A stretch of DNA of 64,000 nt from Tetrahymena elliotti 4EA. Its lineage: Eukaryota > Ciliophora > Oligohymenophorea > Hymenostomatida > Tetrahymenidae. The translations under genes and the position numbers were made by a program. Position 1 is the first letter of the stretch. Every line of letters starts with the position of its first letter. Shown here piece by piece: positions 1 to 12,654 of the stretch. The notes beneath the pieces are model-generated. The model saw nothing but the letters and a program-made list of their open reading frames with translations. It was not told the DNA's origin and searched no databases. Location of the stretch: assembly GCA_000231825.2 (NCBI GenBank), contig JH720323.1, forward strand, positions 709,825-773,824, given 5' to 3'.

Positions 1-3000
1 TATTGTTTGTTAAAACTTGCAGAATCAGTCATAACACAAAAAAGTGACAAAGGAAATTTCTAATTCCCTTCTTGAATATTATTTTAACAATTAAATGAAT
101 ATTAACTATTAATATTTTAGCGAGGAGCTATCTAAAGATAAATCAGATCAATAAATAGAAGAACTTATTCAAACATTCAAAGATAATTTTGACTTTTTTT
201 ATTAGTACTAAGATAAAATCCACAATATCAACAATAGCAATAATAATAATAATCTTCTTCAAGAAGATTAAGGATAGGCTGAGAATAGAAACAGAAAAAA
301 TAGCCACTTCAATCCTAAACAAAATGAAGGGTAAAATAAAAAAAGCTCTTTAGACAAAATAGAGTTTTACTAAGAAATTTCTTAAATTGCTCTAAAGCAA
401 TCACAAGAGCAATCAGATGAAAATATATATTAAATCTACTAAAAACTTTCCAAAATGTCAACTTTGGAGGAATATTCAATAGAAGGTTTCCTTATCCCGT
501 ACTTGTATGTGCCAACCATCAATACTATAGATTTTGTAAAATTTATTTTATAGTAATTTAAATAATAAAACTATTTAAAAACAAAAAAAGGTTTCTTCTT
601 AAGTACCTCTTTTACTTCACAGAATGATTATGTATGAAAAAAACAAAAATATTTCTTTAATACAAGAAACAATTTCTTCCTTAAAGCCAATAAAAATTTA
701 TAAAATTTAATAAATCATTGACTTAAATAATGAATTTAACATGATGGGTAAATTTTATTTGATCTTTTCTATTCTTAAATATCCTCTTCAAAATAAAAAA
801 TAGAGTCTTAGGCTAATAATTATGATAAAATATTTGATAAGAAGTGGGAAAAAATTCAAAAGAATTTAGAAAGCCAAAAAGGAGTATTTTACAGAGAATT
901 TGAGAATTATAAATCAGTCCAAACAATCTTTAAAACTATTGATATTTATGGAAGAAGAAGCTTAACTTACACAAAATCTAAGAAAAAGAATCTTTATAAA
1001 AATCATCAACAGTACTAGCAAGAATACATTGATAATTAAAATAATGATGATAAGGCTGGAGATGATAATTTTGATGATTATTAATCAGAGTAATACTAAT
1101 CTAAAGTCAGAGATTGTGAAATAAAATCTGAAAGTAGTATTACAACACTACAAGATTAAGTAAGCTTTTTTTTTCCATTCAAAAAATGTTTTTAAATTTT
1201 GTTTAGTATTTAACTGAAGACGTAGACACAATTAAGCATGATACAGAAAAACAAATTGAAGACATTTTTACAAAAACACATTAACCTAAATTAGTCTTTT
1301 TAAAGGAGGGAGAATATATTTCATTGACTAACTCTTACTTTGGTATTGTAAGAGTCTTAAAACATCAAGATGATGAATCTGAGATTATTTTTGAAAGTAA
1401 CAAGTTTATTAGAAGGCCAGATTAAGATGTAATTTTAGAATTTATTTGTTTAGTTTCTCTAAAATTAAAATTAAAAAAGATTTTAAACAACGATGATTAC
1501 TAGATAATATCACTGCCTGACTAAGATAGCAACTCAAAAGAGATGGAAAAAAACTCAATAGAAAAATATAAAAAATATTTGTTAGGATCATTAGAACCTT
1601 AATATAACGATCGTAAAAAAATTCTCCAGATAAAAAATATTTTGGAAATATATTGCTAAACATACAATGCATTAGAAAATGCTGTGGAAATATTTATGAA
1701 AAATAACAAGTCTTATTTCTTCGTTTTTTATGAAGAATAAACAAGAAAAATATTTTTGGAAAGCCTCAAAAAGATCTAAAAGGAAAATAAGACTAGCTAT
1801 ATCTTTTCAATTATTGATGAAAATCAAAGAAAGAAAAAATTGGCAAAGTATCAAAAATAATGGTAAGAAGATGAAATCACTAACTTTGAGTATTTAATGG
1901 CTTTAAATTGTTTATCCAGTCGCTCTCTAAACGATATTAACTAATATTATGTATTCCCTTGGATTATAAGGAATTATAAAAGTGATCATATTGATATAAA
2001 TGACAAAGACATATACAGAAATTTAGAGTTACCAATAGGTTAAATTTTGTTTAATCATTGTAATAATTAGTTTATCTCTTGCTTTTTTTAGGTAAATTAA
2101 ATGAAGAAAGATATTTAGAATATATTGAAAAATTTGATGTTATGCAAAATTCTAAATATGGGCTTTATGGCTCTCATTTCTCCACTGCAGTACATGTCAT
2201 GTAAAGAATAATTTGATTACTTTAGATCATATTTTTTAAATTAATTAAAAAATAAAGATACTACCTCATTAGAATAGAGCCATTTTCTTCATTAGGAATT
2301 TAATTGCAGAGTGGTAAATTTGATCATCCAGACAGACTTTTTTTTAGTCTTGAGTAAACTTGGAGGTCTTGCTTAGAAAATAGCTCAGATCTTAAAGAAT
2401 TAATTCCAGAGTTCTTTTTTTTACCAGATTTCTTGATTAATAAAGTAAAATAAAAATAGTTATTCAAAATATTAAAACAAACAACTTAATAATAAATAGT
2501 CAGAACTTGATTTTGGTGAGAGGCAAAGAAGATAAAGAGAAGTATTTAATCTTAAATTATCTAAATTAAATAAAAACTTTATTTTTTTATAATTTAGTAA
2601 TTAGATTTAGAAAAGAAAGATTTAAAGGTGAATCACGTAGAACTTCCTCCATGGTGTTATGGCAGTCCACATTTGTTTGTTTAACTACAAAGAGCTGCAC
2701 TTGAAAGTCGATATGTTTCAGAAAATTTAAATTCTTGGATAGATTTAATTTGGGGAAATAAACAAACTATAAAATACAATTTATTTAATGCTAAGACATA
2801 TAAGCATTAAGTATTAATAATTATTTTATTTCAATTTTATTTTATTTATTTTTTGAAACTAATAAATAGATGAGTATCAAAGTCAAAGATTTATATAATA
2901 AATTATCATCAATAAATGATGTTGGAAAACTGAAATCTCTTTTGACCTAAATTTAGTGCTTTGGCACTTTCCCAACTAAAATATTCAGTACCACTCACCC

Positions 3001-4768
3001 TAGAAAAAATGAATTGTATTGAATTGCTTTTTTTTATTTTATCTGAAAATACCTAATTATTTTATTTGTAAATAATAGAGAAAATTATGATATTATTCAG
3101 AATTTTAGCCTGGATAAATAATCAAATAAAAAAACTAATCAAAATAATGGAAATGAATAGCAAGTTGCGTTAAGCAAGAGCTCATAAATTTAACCTTAGT
3201 AGAAGTCTCATTTAAGATCCACATAATAAACGGATTAGAATAGAAAAAAATACAGAATGAATATAGAGCTTGAAGAAAAGGAAGGAACAAATATTTTCTT
3301 TTAAATAATAAATCGAGATATATATTTTGTCAAAAAAGATTTATCAAGCAAAGATTCAAACTATATAATTGTAGTTAAAAGCTAGCTTTTTAAAGATAAG
3401 TAAGATAGAGAAAAAGCTAAAAAGCAAGTTAAAATTGAACATAAAATCAATGAAAATTAAAATTGTATCAAGTAATACTAAAATCTACTTGCATTTTTTG
3501 ATGGAGATATCTTCTTTGCAATCAACTAAAAATCGAATAATATCTAACTTTACTATCGTTTTTAAATAGCAAGTTAAGTTAGTTTTTCAAATGTAAATTA
3601 CCTCTTTTATTTATTGATTTGTTTTTAAAGCTCATTATTATATAAAAGCAACCTCTTACTATAGTAAAATGTATAAACAATGTTAATAGTGGCATTTTAG
3701 TATCAGTTGCAAACTCTAAAATATTTTTAGCTGACTTTGATATTCGCTTGATCAAAAAATCAAGTGAGCAACTCAAATAACTTCATATTAGAGATAATTC
3801 AGTGTTTAAGAATATTCAAATACTCTATGGGCATTATTCTCCAATTACTATGTTAGAAGTATGTGCTGAACTTGATATAATTGTTTCAGTTGATTAAGTA
3901 AATATTATCATTTTAATATATATTCAGAGGCTAATTTATATTGGAAAATATAGTAAAGCACTTTCTTAATTCACAACTCAGATGGTAAATGCATCAGAAA
4001 GTATAATTCTGATATCATTCTGAGAGACATGGTAAAAATGACTTTAAGTCCAGATGGATATATTTGCATTCTATGTAAAACTGAGAAAGGTGGTTACCCA
4101 AAAACCCTTTTAAGTACTCTTTATTTACTAGAGTAAATTTTATTTGAAAATAAAATATTTAGTTAAAAATCTCAATAAAATTAAAATCAGTATTAATTGT
4201 TACAACTCTTTTGATCATTACAAACATGTAGTAAGCAGCTAAGAAGAAGAGATTATTGATGTTGCCTTCATCAATTATAAATCAATGGTAAACAAATAAT
4301 ATTTCAAGTTTAAAAGAATTTAATCTTATAAATAAATTAAATTCAATAAAGGTTGTCTGTAAAAAGTAAAAATTCGAAATATGGGACATGTTTATGTATC
4401 ACTTTATTGATAGTGCAAAACATGTGAGAAAAAATTATAGGAAAGCTTAAGTTTTAGATAAATGCATTTACAGAAATATTGGGCTTTTCTATGATAGAAG
4501 TAAAATATAACAGTCAACAAATAAAATTATTAATATTAACTTATATTTAAATTAGATACGCTTATCATTTATTTCTTACGTAGCTTCAAATCAGGATAAA
4601 ATGACTCATCAGATTAGTTTATTTCTCTTGTAACATCTAAAAGTAAAATTCTCAATTCCTTAAAGAATCAATACAATATTTCAAAAATAAATTTTAATAT
4701 TAAAAAGCATAAAGAATAATTAACGAACTCGATTGGGCTTGTATGTGAATCAAATAAAAATCAATTGA
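1..4768 (+). CDS. PH-BEACH-WD40 protein, 5' end outside the window
   Basis: This is the 3' portion of a BEACH-domain protein (neurobeachin/LYST/Lvs family), which acts as a scaffold in vesicle and lysosome trafficking. The first well-supported exon starts at 121 after an intron ending TTTTAG. A PH-BEACH-like segment at about 1200-1850 ends with [19 protein letters not shown]. The BEACH domain runs from about 1890 to 3020. It shows [18 protein letters not shown], then [22 protein letters not shown] and [12 protein letters not shown]. Further on are [11 protein letters not shown] and [21 protein letters not shown], ending QIQCFGTFP. A WD40-like tail follows ([14 protein letters not shown] near 3810; FEIWDMF near 4385). 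At least seven introns interrupt it; several junctions, notably around 570-800 and 2430-2600, are unresolved. The TGA at 4766-4768 is the first stop in the last frame. Family call is secure; the subfamily is not. Confidence 0.85.
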
Positions 4769-5644
4769 AAATAAAAATAAATAAGATGAAGTAAGATAAG
4801 AAAACCATAATTATTATCATATAAACAAAAATAAATAAATAACATGAAAACTTATAAATTTATTCTCAAGTTATAGTAAAATTTAACAAATCATTCAATA
4901 ATTTAATCTGTTAAATGCAATTAATGTGTTGTAAATATTAAAAATCTATGTATTTATTGTAATAAACTTATTCAAAAATCTTATAACTTAATTATTCATT
5001 TCAATCTCCATCCAACTTTATTTTAACAATAAATTTATTGATTAAAAATACATTCATAAATTTGATTTTGTTCTTTTTTGATGTATCTAATTTACATTTT
5101 ATCTAACAATTTAAATCATAAAACCTTATTTCCTTTTGAAAATTTGTGAGTTACTTTTAATAAATATTATTGTTTTAGATATATTTGCTAAAATATCAAC
5201 CAGAAAATATTTACAAAGGAGTTTTTATGATAAATCAGAAAGATAGATAGGTAATTATTTAGAAACTTCTTAGTTTCCTTTTTAAAATATTTTATAATAA
5301 AATGTTGGCAAAACAAGAAAGCTTATTACATAAAAAGAATTTTATTGATTAATAATAGTCTAAGTAAGCAAAAATAGAAATTTTTTTAATTAAATATCTA
5401 TTTTGTTTAAAGTTTCATTTCAATATGAAAATAAATTTTTTATTTATAACTAAAATAATATAATATAAACACCTACCTAACTAAACATTTTAAATAATTT
5501 ATTGAATCTAAAATAGTAATCAATTTATTTGAATTACTTTAGTACCTAATTGATTATATTATTGCATTTTTAATGTAAAAGGAGACCTAAAATAGGATAT
5601 CTTTAAAATTTTATTTCATAGAAAGTTAACACTTTTATTGTTTC
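4769..5644. other. Intergenic, with one possible orphan exon
   Basis: AT-rich spacer between a + strand and a - strand gene. The only coding-like piece is 5179-5250 (+), flanked by TTTTAG and GTAATT like an internal exon and reading PENIYKGVFMINQKDRQ, but no partner exon could be found for it. The rest shows nothing I can name. Confidence 0.4.
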
Positions 5645-7017
5645 TCAATTTTTCTTTTTAACTTAGGCTCTGATCAAACCTTTTTATTCTAACAAAGCAA
5701 ATTATTTTCTAACTTAATCATAATATTTATTGAAAAACTGCTTAAATTAATCTTAAGTTATTTAAAGCTTGAACGATGGTTTGATAGGAGCATTTTAAAT
5801 TTGAGAAGCTATTTTAACTTTTAAGTCAAAAAATGGTAAATGATCTTTTTTTGAGTTTTTATCATGCCTTTTTATTTATTTATTTGATAAATCTTTAAAA
5901 TATTTCAATTAAATTAATGAATACCTTTTAACTCCTCTGAACCTAACATTATCCTATTCTTTGTTCCATATTGAGTTAAGTATGCTTGCTGGAGTTATTA
6001 ACATCAATCTAGCTCTTTCCATATTTATTTGGTTTATATTATCTTACATAAACTTTTATTATACTTTTTCAAACTATTATTGATAGAATATTTGTTAGTA
6101 AAACTTATTAAATGTTAAAAATTTACTTGTAAGATATTTTATTAATGTTTTGCTTTTATTTATCTCAAAACCGAAAGCATGATTTTCTTTTTGATAACCT
6201 TTTCTGCTTCTGAAGCAACTTTCATAGCTTATTCATTAGCTTTAATAATTTCTAATCTTATTGAGTAAATATTTGGAGTCACAATGTCATTAGCATGGAT
6301 GCTGTAAGGAAGCAAACTTTTTGAAAAATCATATTTATAATTTGTATGCTAATTTTTGTGATGTTATTTGTTTTCAACAATCTAAATTTTTTTCTTTTTA
6401 TTTGGTGAGATTTCCAAATGATTGTTAGAATGATTATTGTTGTTATCATCATATTAAATAGCCATTTAGGAAATATTTTATTCATTTAAGTCATTTAAAG
6501 AAACATTTTATGATTAGTTTTTACCTAGTTTTAAAGGGCTAAAACCTATTTTCTATGAAGATAGTTGCAAAATTTCTTATTATTCCACTTGAGAAATGTT
6601 TCTACTTAAAACTTCTTTGAGCTATTCTCCATGAGCTTTTGCTCCAACATTTCTGCATTAAATAAAAAATTTTAATAAGAATATAACTTAAATAGAATCA
6701 GAATTCTTACAAATTTGAAAGAATTAATCCAAATTTAGTTTATTATTTATTTGCTTGCTAATTAATTAGATCTTGAATATTTTAGTTATTTGAAAGCTCG
6801 TGTCCATAAAAATCTGGTATCGATTACAAAGTCATCATGCTTCCTCTAAAGCTTGTTTTTTTCTATAAAAATGTTTAATAGTCTTCATATTTTGATTAAG
6901 CCACTGTAAAATCACCACTTTAGCTTCTTTTAACACAATATTGAGCACTAAGTTTATCCAGTTTTTCTTTATAAATTTCTTAGTGTTTAGGATCCTATAA
7001 TCTTGTTGTATTACCAT
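5645..7017 (-). CDS. Unknown charged, glutamine-rich protein
   Basis: I do not recognise this protein. The best reading frame starts near DPKHQEIYKEKLDKLSAQYC (about 6990 downward). It then has an intron at about 6656-6710 and a long exon containing LLPYSIHANDIVTPNIYSIR and ANEQAMKVASEAEKVIKKK. Two further introns lie at about 6063-6115 and 5830-5925. It ends QFALLEQKGLIRAQVKKKN at a TGA (5645-5647). It is rich in Lys, Gln and Asn with short helical charged stretches and no clear domain or membrane segment. The start is unresolved. An ATG at 7015-7017 is in frame only if the next 20 bases (GTAATA to TTATAG) are spliced out, which would be an unusually small intron. It lies just downstream of, and on the same strand as, the RCC1-type gene. 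Confidence 0.55.
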
Positions 7018-7104
7018 TTTAACAAAGCTTTAATTATAATTAAATTAAATTAAAAATAAAATTTAACAAAAGATAAAAAACAAATTTGAATATACATTTA
7101 TTAA

Positions 7105-7236
7105 ATGAGTGTCCCAAATCTTAGTTAGCTGCATAAGTTAAAAGTTTTAACAATTGAAGGACCATCTCAAAAAAGTTTAAATTTTGAAAATATTATTCCT
7201 CAAACCAATTAATTTTATTTCTATTTTTTCAATTGA
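7105..7236 (+). CDS. Possible 43-residue ORF
   Basis: A short + strand ORF starts MSVPNLSQLHKLKVLTIEG and ends at TGA 7234-7236, using ciliate glutamine codons. Its first two thirds look protein-like, but the end is FYFYFF-type low-complexity sequence and no second exon follows. It sits between two - strand genes and slightly overlaps one possible 3' end of the RCC1-type gene. It may be chance. Confidence 0.2.
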
Positions 7237-10200
7237 CTTTCTTTTTAAAAAATTCAAAACAATAAGATGAACCCTTTTTTTAGTATTTTTAATCCTTAAT
7301 TAATAAACAAGTTTTAAAACCATAATTCTAAGAATCATTCTTTATTTTGGAGTTAGGATAAACATTTTTTTAAGAACCTAAATAAATAAATTTTTTAATC
7401 CTATTTTAAATTTACAAATTAATTTTTTACCAACTTCTTTCTGAAGTGTTTTTAAATCTTTTTAAGTCTAGTCACAAAAAAGAAATTTTCCTTAGCCTTT
7501 TCTAATCCTAAATCAAAATAATTTAATTAAAGTTAAGAAATTTCAGCATTTCATTAAAACCATAATAAAATATTATTAGCTAGTTTAATTTGAAGTTTAG
7601 AAATAATTTTACCAATTTATGCTAACTTCTTAAAGCCATGGCAAATCATTTCTAAATTTAAGTAAACTAGCCAGTTCATCCTAATACTATTTTAGTTTTT
7701 ATTAATAATAGCCATTTTTTCTATGTAAATTTGATATTCTTTGCTTTTTAATAGCAATTATTATCTCTAGTTTTCTCTATCCTCTTTTCTATTTTAATTG
7801 TAATTTTTTAATAAAATAAATTTTCAAATTATTTTAATTACTTTTATTATTCTAATTAAGATTTTCTATCTAATACACTTTATATTTTCTCATCACGAAG
7901 TAAAATTTTCTTTTACATATTTTCATATTTTTCAATTATGAAATATTCCTTTTTAATGTTTGAATTAAGAAATGTTAAAATTATTTTGTTAAATAAATAC
8001 ATTCATTTTCCATTTATCTTAAGCCAAAAAATCCTCAATTTTATTAATTTGCTGCTATGAAGGAGATCCAATATTTGAAATAGATGTGAAGTTACTTCTA
8101 GGAAACTAATTTTGAATAATACCAAGAGTTTAGCTTGAATTAATTGGTGTTTTGAACACTTCAGAACTTTAATTAGAAGTAAACTCACTTCTTGCTTATT
8201 AAAACTATTTTAAAAAACGAAATTTTTTATTTTTTAACGTGCAAAAATAAAATGTTTTTAAAATTACAATTTTTCTAGTTTCATAGCTTAATTACTATCT
8301 TGTCTTTTAAAAATCATTGCTTTTTTATCTAACATATTTTTTCATAGCATTTTTTGGAATATGCAACATATCAGCATCTTTATATTCTTTATAAATTTAT
8401 TCTATTTCTTGGTTAAAAATGGTATCACTAAGTACAATTCCTTGATTCTATTAATTTGAAACAGTTCTTCTCTATTCAGCTCTCATTTAAATTTCACTAA
8501 GTCTTTCTCTCTTGGTTGAAACTTCAGTCGACTTTCTTTAATCACTAAAATCTGAAATATAAAAAATATTTTCTTCTAATTTCCTTATTTGAAATGAATC
8601 AATTTACTTTCTTAAATTGAATTTCTAACTTAGTTTTTTGGAGATTTTTGTTCTTAATTTTCTTGTTGGCAAAATTCTTCATATTCTTAATCTAACTAAG
8701 CTTAAATTGTGTCAAATACTATTTTGTTATCCTTAAATTCAAAGAATGATGTTTTTTTTTTCAGATTTCTATTTTTTGTCTTCATTTCTTATTTTTGAAG
8801 TAAGTTTCTATGAGTAGATGTGTAATTGCTATGACTCTTCATCCTTTAAATCAAATCTTAATTATTTTACTAATTTCTAAAAAATTTAAATCAATATCAT
8901 AAACTTAGCCAATAAGATATTACCTATTATTAGAAATTAAAGGTCTTTAGTTAAGAATTTATTTTTATTCCTAATCAATCAATATTATTTTGGCATTTAT
9001 ATTTTACTTGAATAAGCTATCAGAAATTTAAAGCTATTTATATTTTTCTTTCACTTGATTACTTATAACAGGTGTTGTTTATTTTTATCTTTCTTTTTAG
9101 TTAAATAAACTTGGTTATGAAAGTGATCTTGGGGCATTTAAAATATCAGGAGTGTGCTAATTCTTTTGAGCTTAGTTATGCTTTTAATTTTAATGGTGAT
9201 CAGCTTCTTATGATTAATAATGAATATGCTTTACAGAGCTTAATTATGATTAACTTTTATTTCTTCCCAGAGTAGAGTTTTTTCTCAATTTTTTTTCAAA
9301 ATATTCTTAGATTTTAGAAATGTTTTATTTAGCATTCTTAATTAGATTTAATTTAAATTCTTTTAAATTTTTATAAGCAAGCTCATTTGCAGCTTTTGTA
9401 GAAACAACTACAGTAAAGTGGTGTCCACAAGAGACATCAACAACTCTCATAGAAGAGAATTCCTCTACTAAAATAGGATAATTATAATCATTTGAATTGT
9501 TATGTCCTAAACAATTTTCTTTGCTAAAATAAAAATATTAATAAATATTTTAATTTAAGTGTTAAATTTAATACTTTTATCCCCAAGTATACAAGAAACC
9601 CTTTTAATCTATAGCTGCATTATGATAGGCAAATGAAGATATTTTTATAAAAAATGCTCCAGCAGATATAGCTTTATCATCATAACAAAAAAAACTTGAT
9701 ATTTATTTAGGTCTCAAATAATCCTATAAGAAAATAATTAAAAATCAATAAAATAATTTATTTGACTAGTTTCATACTAAAGGAAGTTCTTTTCTTTACT
9801 CGTGTTTGTAGTAAACAGTCCTTCCCCATGTAAATATTTCTCCTTTAAAAGTAATAGCACAGCTATGCCTATATCCACAACTGGCTTGAATAATTCTGTG
9901 TTCTTCTAAAGCTTTGATCTAATAATAATTTGAATATTTTAGCTTTGATGATTAGTTTAAAAATAACTTATTTTACTTATTGAGGGTCAACAATCATGTA
10001 ATTATATCCTCCTTTAACACTAGAGTGTCCAAGCTTTCCATCAGCACCATCTCCCCAAGAATAAATCAATCCATCTTAATCCCACATTAAGCAATGGTTT
10101 CTCCCACAAGAAACTCCTTTTACTTATTTAACCTAATAAAAACTAAAACTCTAATTTATATGAGGAGTCAAGTAAATAATACACTCAAAGGTAATTAAAC

Positions 10201-11320
10201 TTAAAAAGGCTTTTCTGTATATTTTATATTTTGTTGGCCACATCCTAATCTTCCTATAATTATAAGACTATCATTTTAACATATTTCTTGGTTAAATGAT
10301 TACCTTTTTCTTCTTTTCCAAAAGAAAACAATTTATCATTGCAAACCTATTATTCAAAAAGTATGCTTATTCTATAAAATAATAATAATTTTTCTTACAA
10401 TCAATGAAAAATTTTCTCCACACGCTATATCGCCATATACAGTTTTCCTAATATTTTGAATAAATTTCAACAATTTTGTTGGCAAAATGAAATAGACTAC
10501 CTCTCAAAAGACTCACTCTAAGACACAAACATGTTCTTTCTTAATTTAAGAATAGAATACTAATGCATATCTTTCATAGTTTAACCTGTTTTTAATTTTT
10601 TTATATTCTAATTTTTTTATTAATTTAACATTTGGTTTACCTAAACATCCATATTAAGTACTGCCCCAACTAAAGAGTTTTTCAGTAGCTTTTTTATATA
10701 AAATTACATTTTTTTAGAGTTTACAAAATCACTAAAAGGATCTAAAATGATATATTTTTCTCATCCTATGAATATTCTTTATTAATTACTTGAAATAGCA
10801 AGCGTATGAGTTTGACTGACACAGGCATTTAAAAACATTTTATCATTCAATCTGCTGATATTAAAAGGTCTGTTTACAAAATATTTCATTTAATATGTTC
10901 CTAGCTACCCATTTAAGCTCGATCCAAAACCCCACAATTCATTATTTTCTAATTATAAAATTGTTAATGAATTCTATACTCCCTTCGAAGTATTTACCAT
11001 CTATTAAAAGTGTAGATTTGTATCCACATGTAACTTTTTTAAATTTTAATTTTCGAGGATCTATATGCTATATCATTTGTAAATAATCAGAGTAAACTTC
11101 TTATTCCTCTTCAGTTTCCATTTGAGTAAGTTCAGAAGGATTAAAATTTATGCATTTGATTCTAATAGTATGAATATGGTAGAATTATTTAAAAAATAAT
11201 CATTTTAAATTGTATAAGCATTTATCTCAATTATAAATGTATTTACACTTCTGATAAATTAAACTTATAATCAATTATTGGACACATTGAGCTTTCACCA
11301 AAATAGAAAACTATTTTCAT
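7229..11320 (-). CDS. RCC1-repeat protein with long C-terminal tail
   Basis: RCC1 repeats fold as a beta-propeller and often mediate protein or chromatin binding; the specific role here is unknown. The start ATG is at 11318-11320 (MKIVFYFGESSMCPIIDYKF). Several RCC1-type repeats are visible: TCGYKSTLLIDGKY...NELWGFGSSLNGQLG, HTLAISTTEKLFSWGS...GCLG, ACGENFSLIVCNDKLFSFGK...GRLGCG, SCGRNHCLMWDQDGLIYSWG...GKLGHS, SCGYRHSCAITFKGEIFTWG, and AIDQKGFLYTWG...CLGHN with VDVSCGHHFTVVVS. About a dozen introns of 31 to about 110 nt separate these. The tail (from about 9380 down) is Lys/Gln-rich and partly coiled-coil (EYFIIEKYENMQKKILLRDE), with AMKKYVRQKSNDF. The 3' end is uncertain: TGA at 7229-7231 or, in another frame, at 7335-7337. 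The repeats are certain; the tail exon joins are partly inferred. Confidence 0.8.
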
Positions 11321-12654
11321 AATAAATCACGTATGCTTAAATCAAATAGAAATTATTGTATTGTAGAAATAAAATACCTTAAGTCATTTTCTACTTGTCT
11401 AAAATGTTGAAATGATTTGTATTTCTTATTATAAGTATTTAATAGTTGCAATTAAGTTTAGTTAAAATTTTAGCTGACTTTCTAGTAGAAAAATCTTTAA
11501 GATTATTAATTAATTGCTTTAAACGTAATAATTAATTTTTTAAAAGCAACGGTTGAGAACAAAACTTTGAAAGATAGCTAACAAAATAGAAGTTGTCTTA
11601 AAAATACTGAAACATTTATATATTTTATCATTTCATTTACAAAATAGACTACTGGTAAAATATTAGAATATGCAAAACCAAAGACAGTATAAAAACATTA
11701 ATTTATTATTATTAATTGTATCAATAAACATATTTGTGATTTATTTTTATAATAATTTTACTTATATAAATTATCAAATTATATATTGAATCAACAATAA
11801 GAAAATGAAAAAATACATAAGAAAAATATTATTATTTTTTATCCTTAATAGCACAGTTTTTAAATTATTAGAATTAATTAAAAAGCTAACCCTTCCTCTA
11901 AAATAAATTCAATTTAGATTCTAAAATATAATGTTAAGAATCTAATTATTCTTCTTTTAATTTTTTCATGAAATATTAAAAAATATAATTTTTCAAACTC
12001 TTTATTCATTAGTTTAAGAAACATTTTAAAAGTGAGTAAATTTTTTACCATTTCTACTTTTTTAATTTGATATAAAATATAATAAGTTATTAAATAATTG
12101 ATTATCCTTTCATAATTATTCAAAAAAGTTATTAAAACAAGCAAAAAAATAGTAAATAAGAATATTTTAAGGTCATAGATATACATATATTAAAATAGAT
12201 AATTGATAAACAATTTTGATTAAGAAGTATTCAAAATAGAGAAAAATATCTTTGAGTATTTAGAGTCCATGATCAAAACAAAAATTTATTACTCAGTAGG
12301 TTATAAATGTTAACCAAGATTACATAAATATGCATTATTTAATATTTCTAATCAAAATTTAATTTATCAAAAAATAAAAAAAGTCCACTAATAAAAACAA
12401 TTTCTTTAAATTTACTAACCACAAACATGAATAAAAGTCATAGAGAACTGTATAAAACTCTCACAAAATAACTAAATAATATAAAATTTTGTAGTACTTA
12501 CCAGTTTTCCTGACTGAGAATAATCTTTCTATGTAAATCTCTTAGTGTTTTGAATCCAATAATACTGTTAAAGTGTTTTATTTAAGAGATAAATAAATTA
12601 AAAGAAAATTAAATCATAAAATATAGAGATTATAAATTTTTTTTGGAACAGAGG
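11321..12654. other. Intergenic spacer with a diverged repeat copy
   Basis: Divergent intergenic region between the RCC1-type gene (-) and a TPR-like gene (+). It is very AT-rich. A - strand ORF of 90 codons at 11914-12186 is hydrophobic and low-complexity, with no homology cue, and is treated as chance. Bases about 12121-12200 resemble 14371-14450 (see the repeat entries). Confidence 0.5.
12121..12200 (+). repeat. Diverged direct repeat, copy 1
   Basis: Shares several stretches in the same order with 14371-14450, including ATTAAAACAAGC, AAAAAATAGTAAATAA and ATATATTAAAATA. In this copy the repeat is intergenic. Similarity was judged by eye only. Confidence 0.5.

Noticed and set aside
11914..12186. 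90-codon - strand ORF
   Set aside because: Hydrophobic, low-complexity, no intron context or family resemblance; overlaps a diverged repeat.
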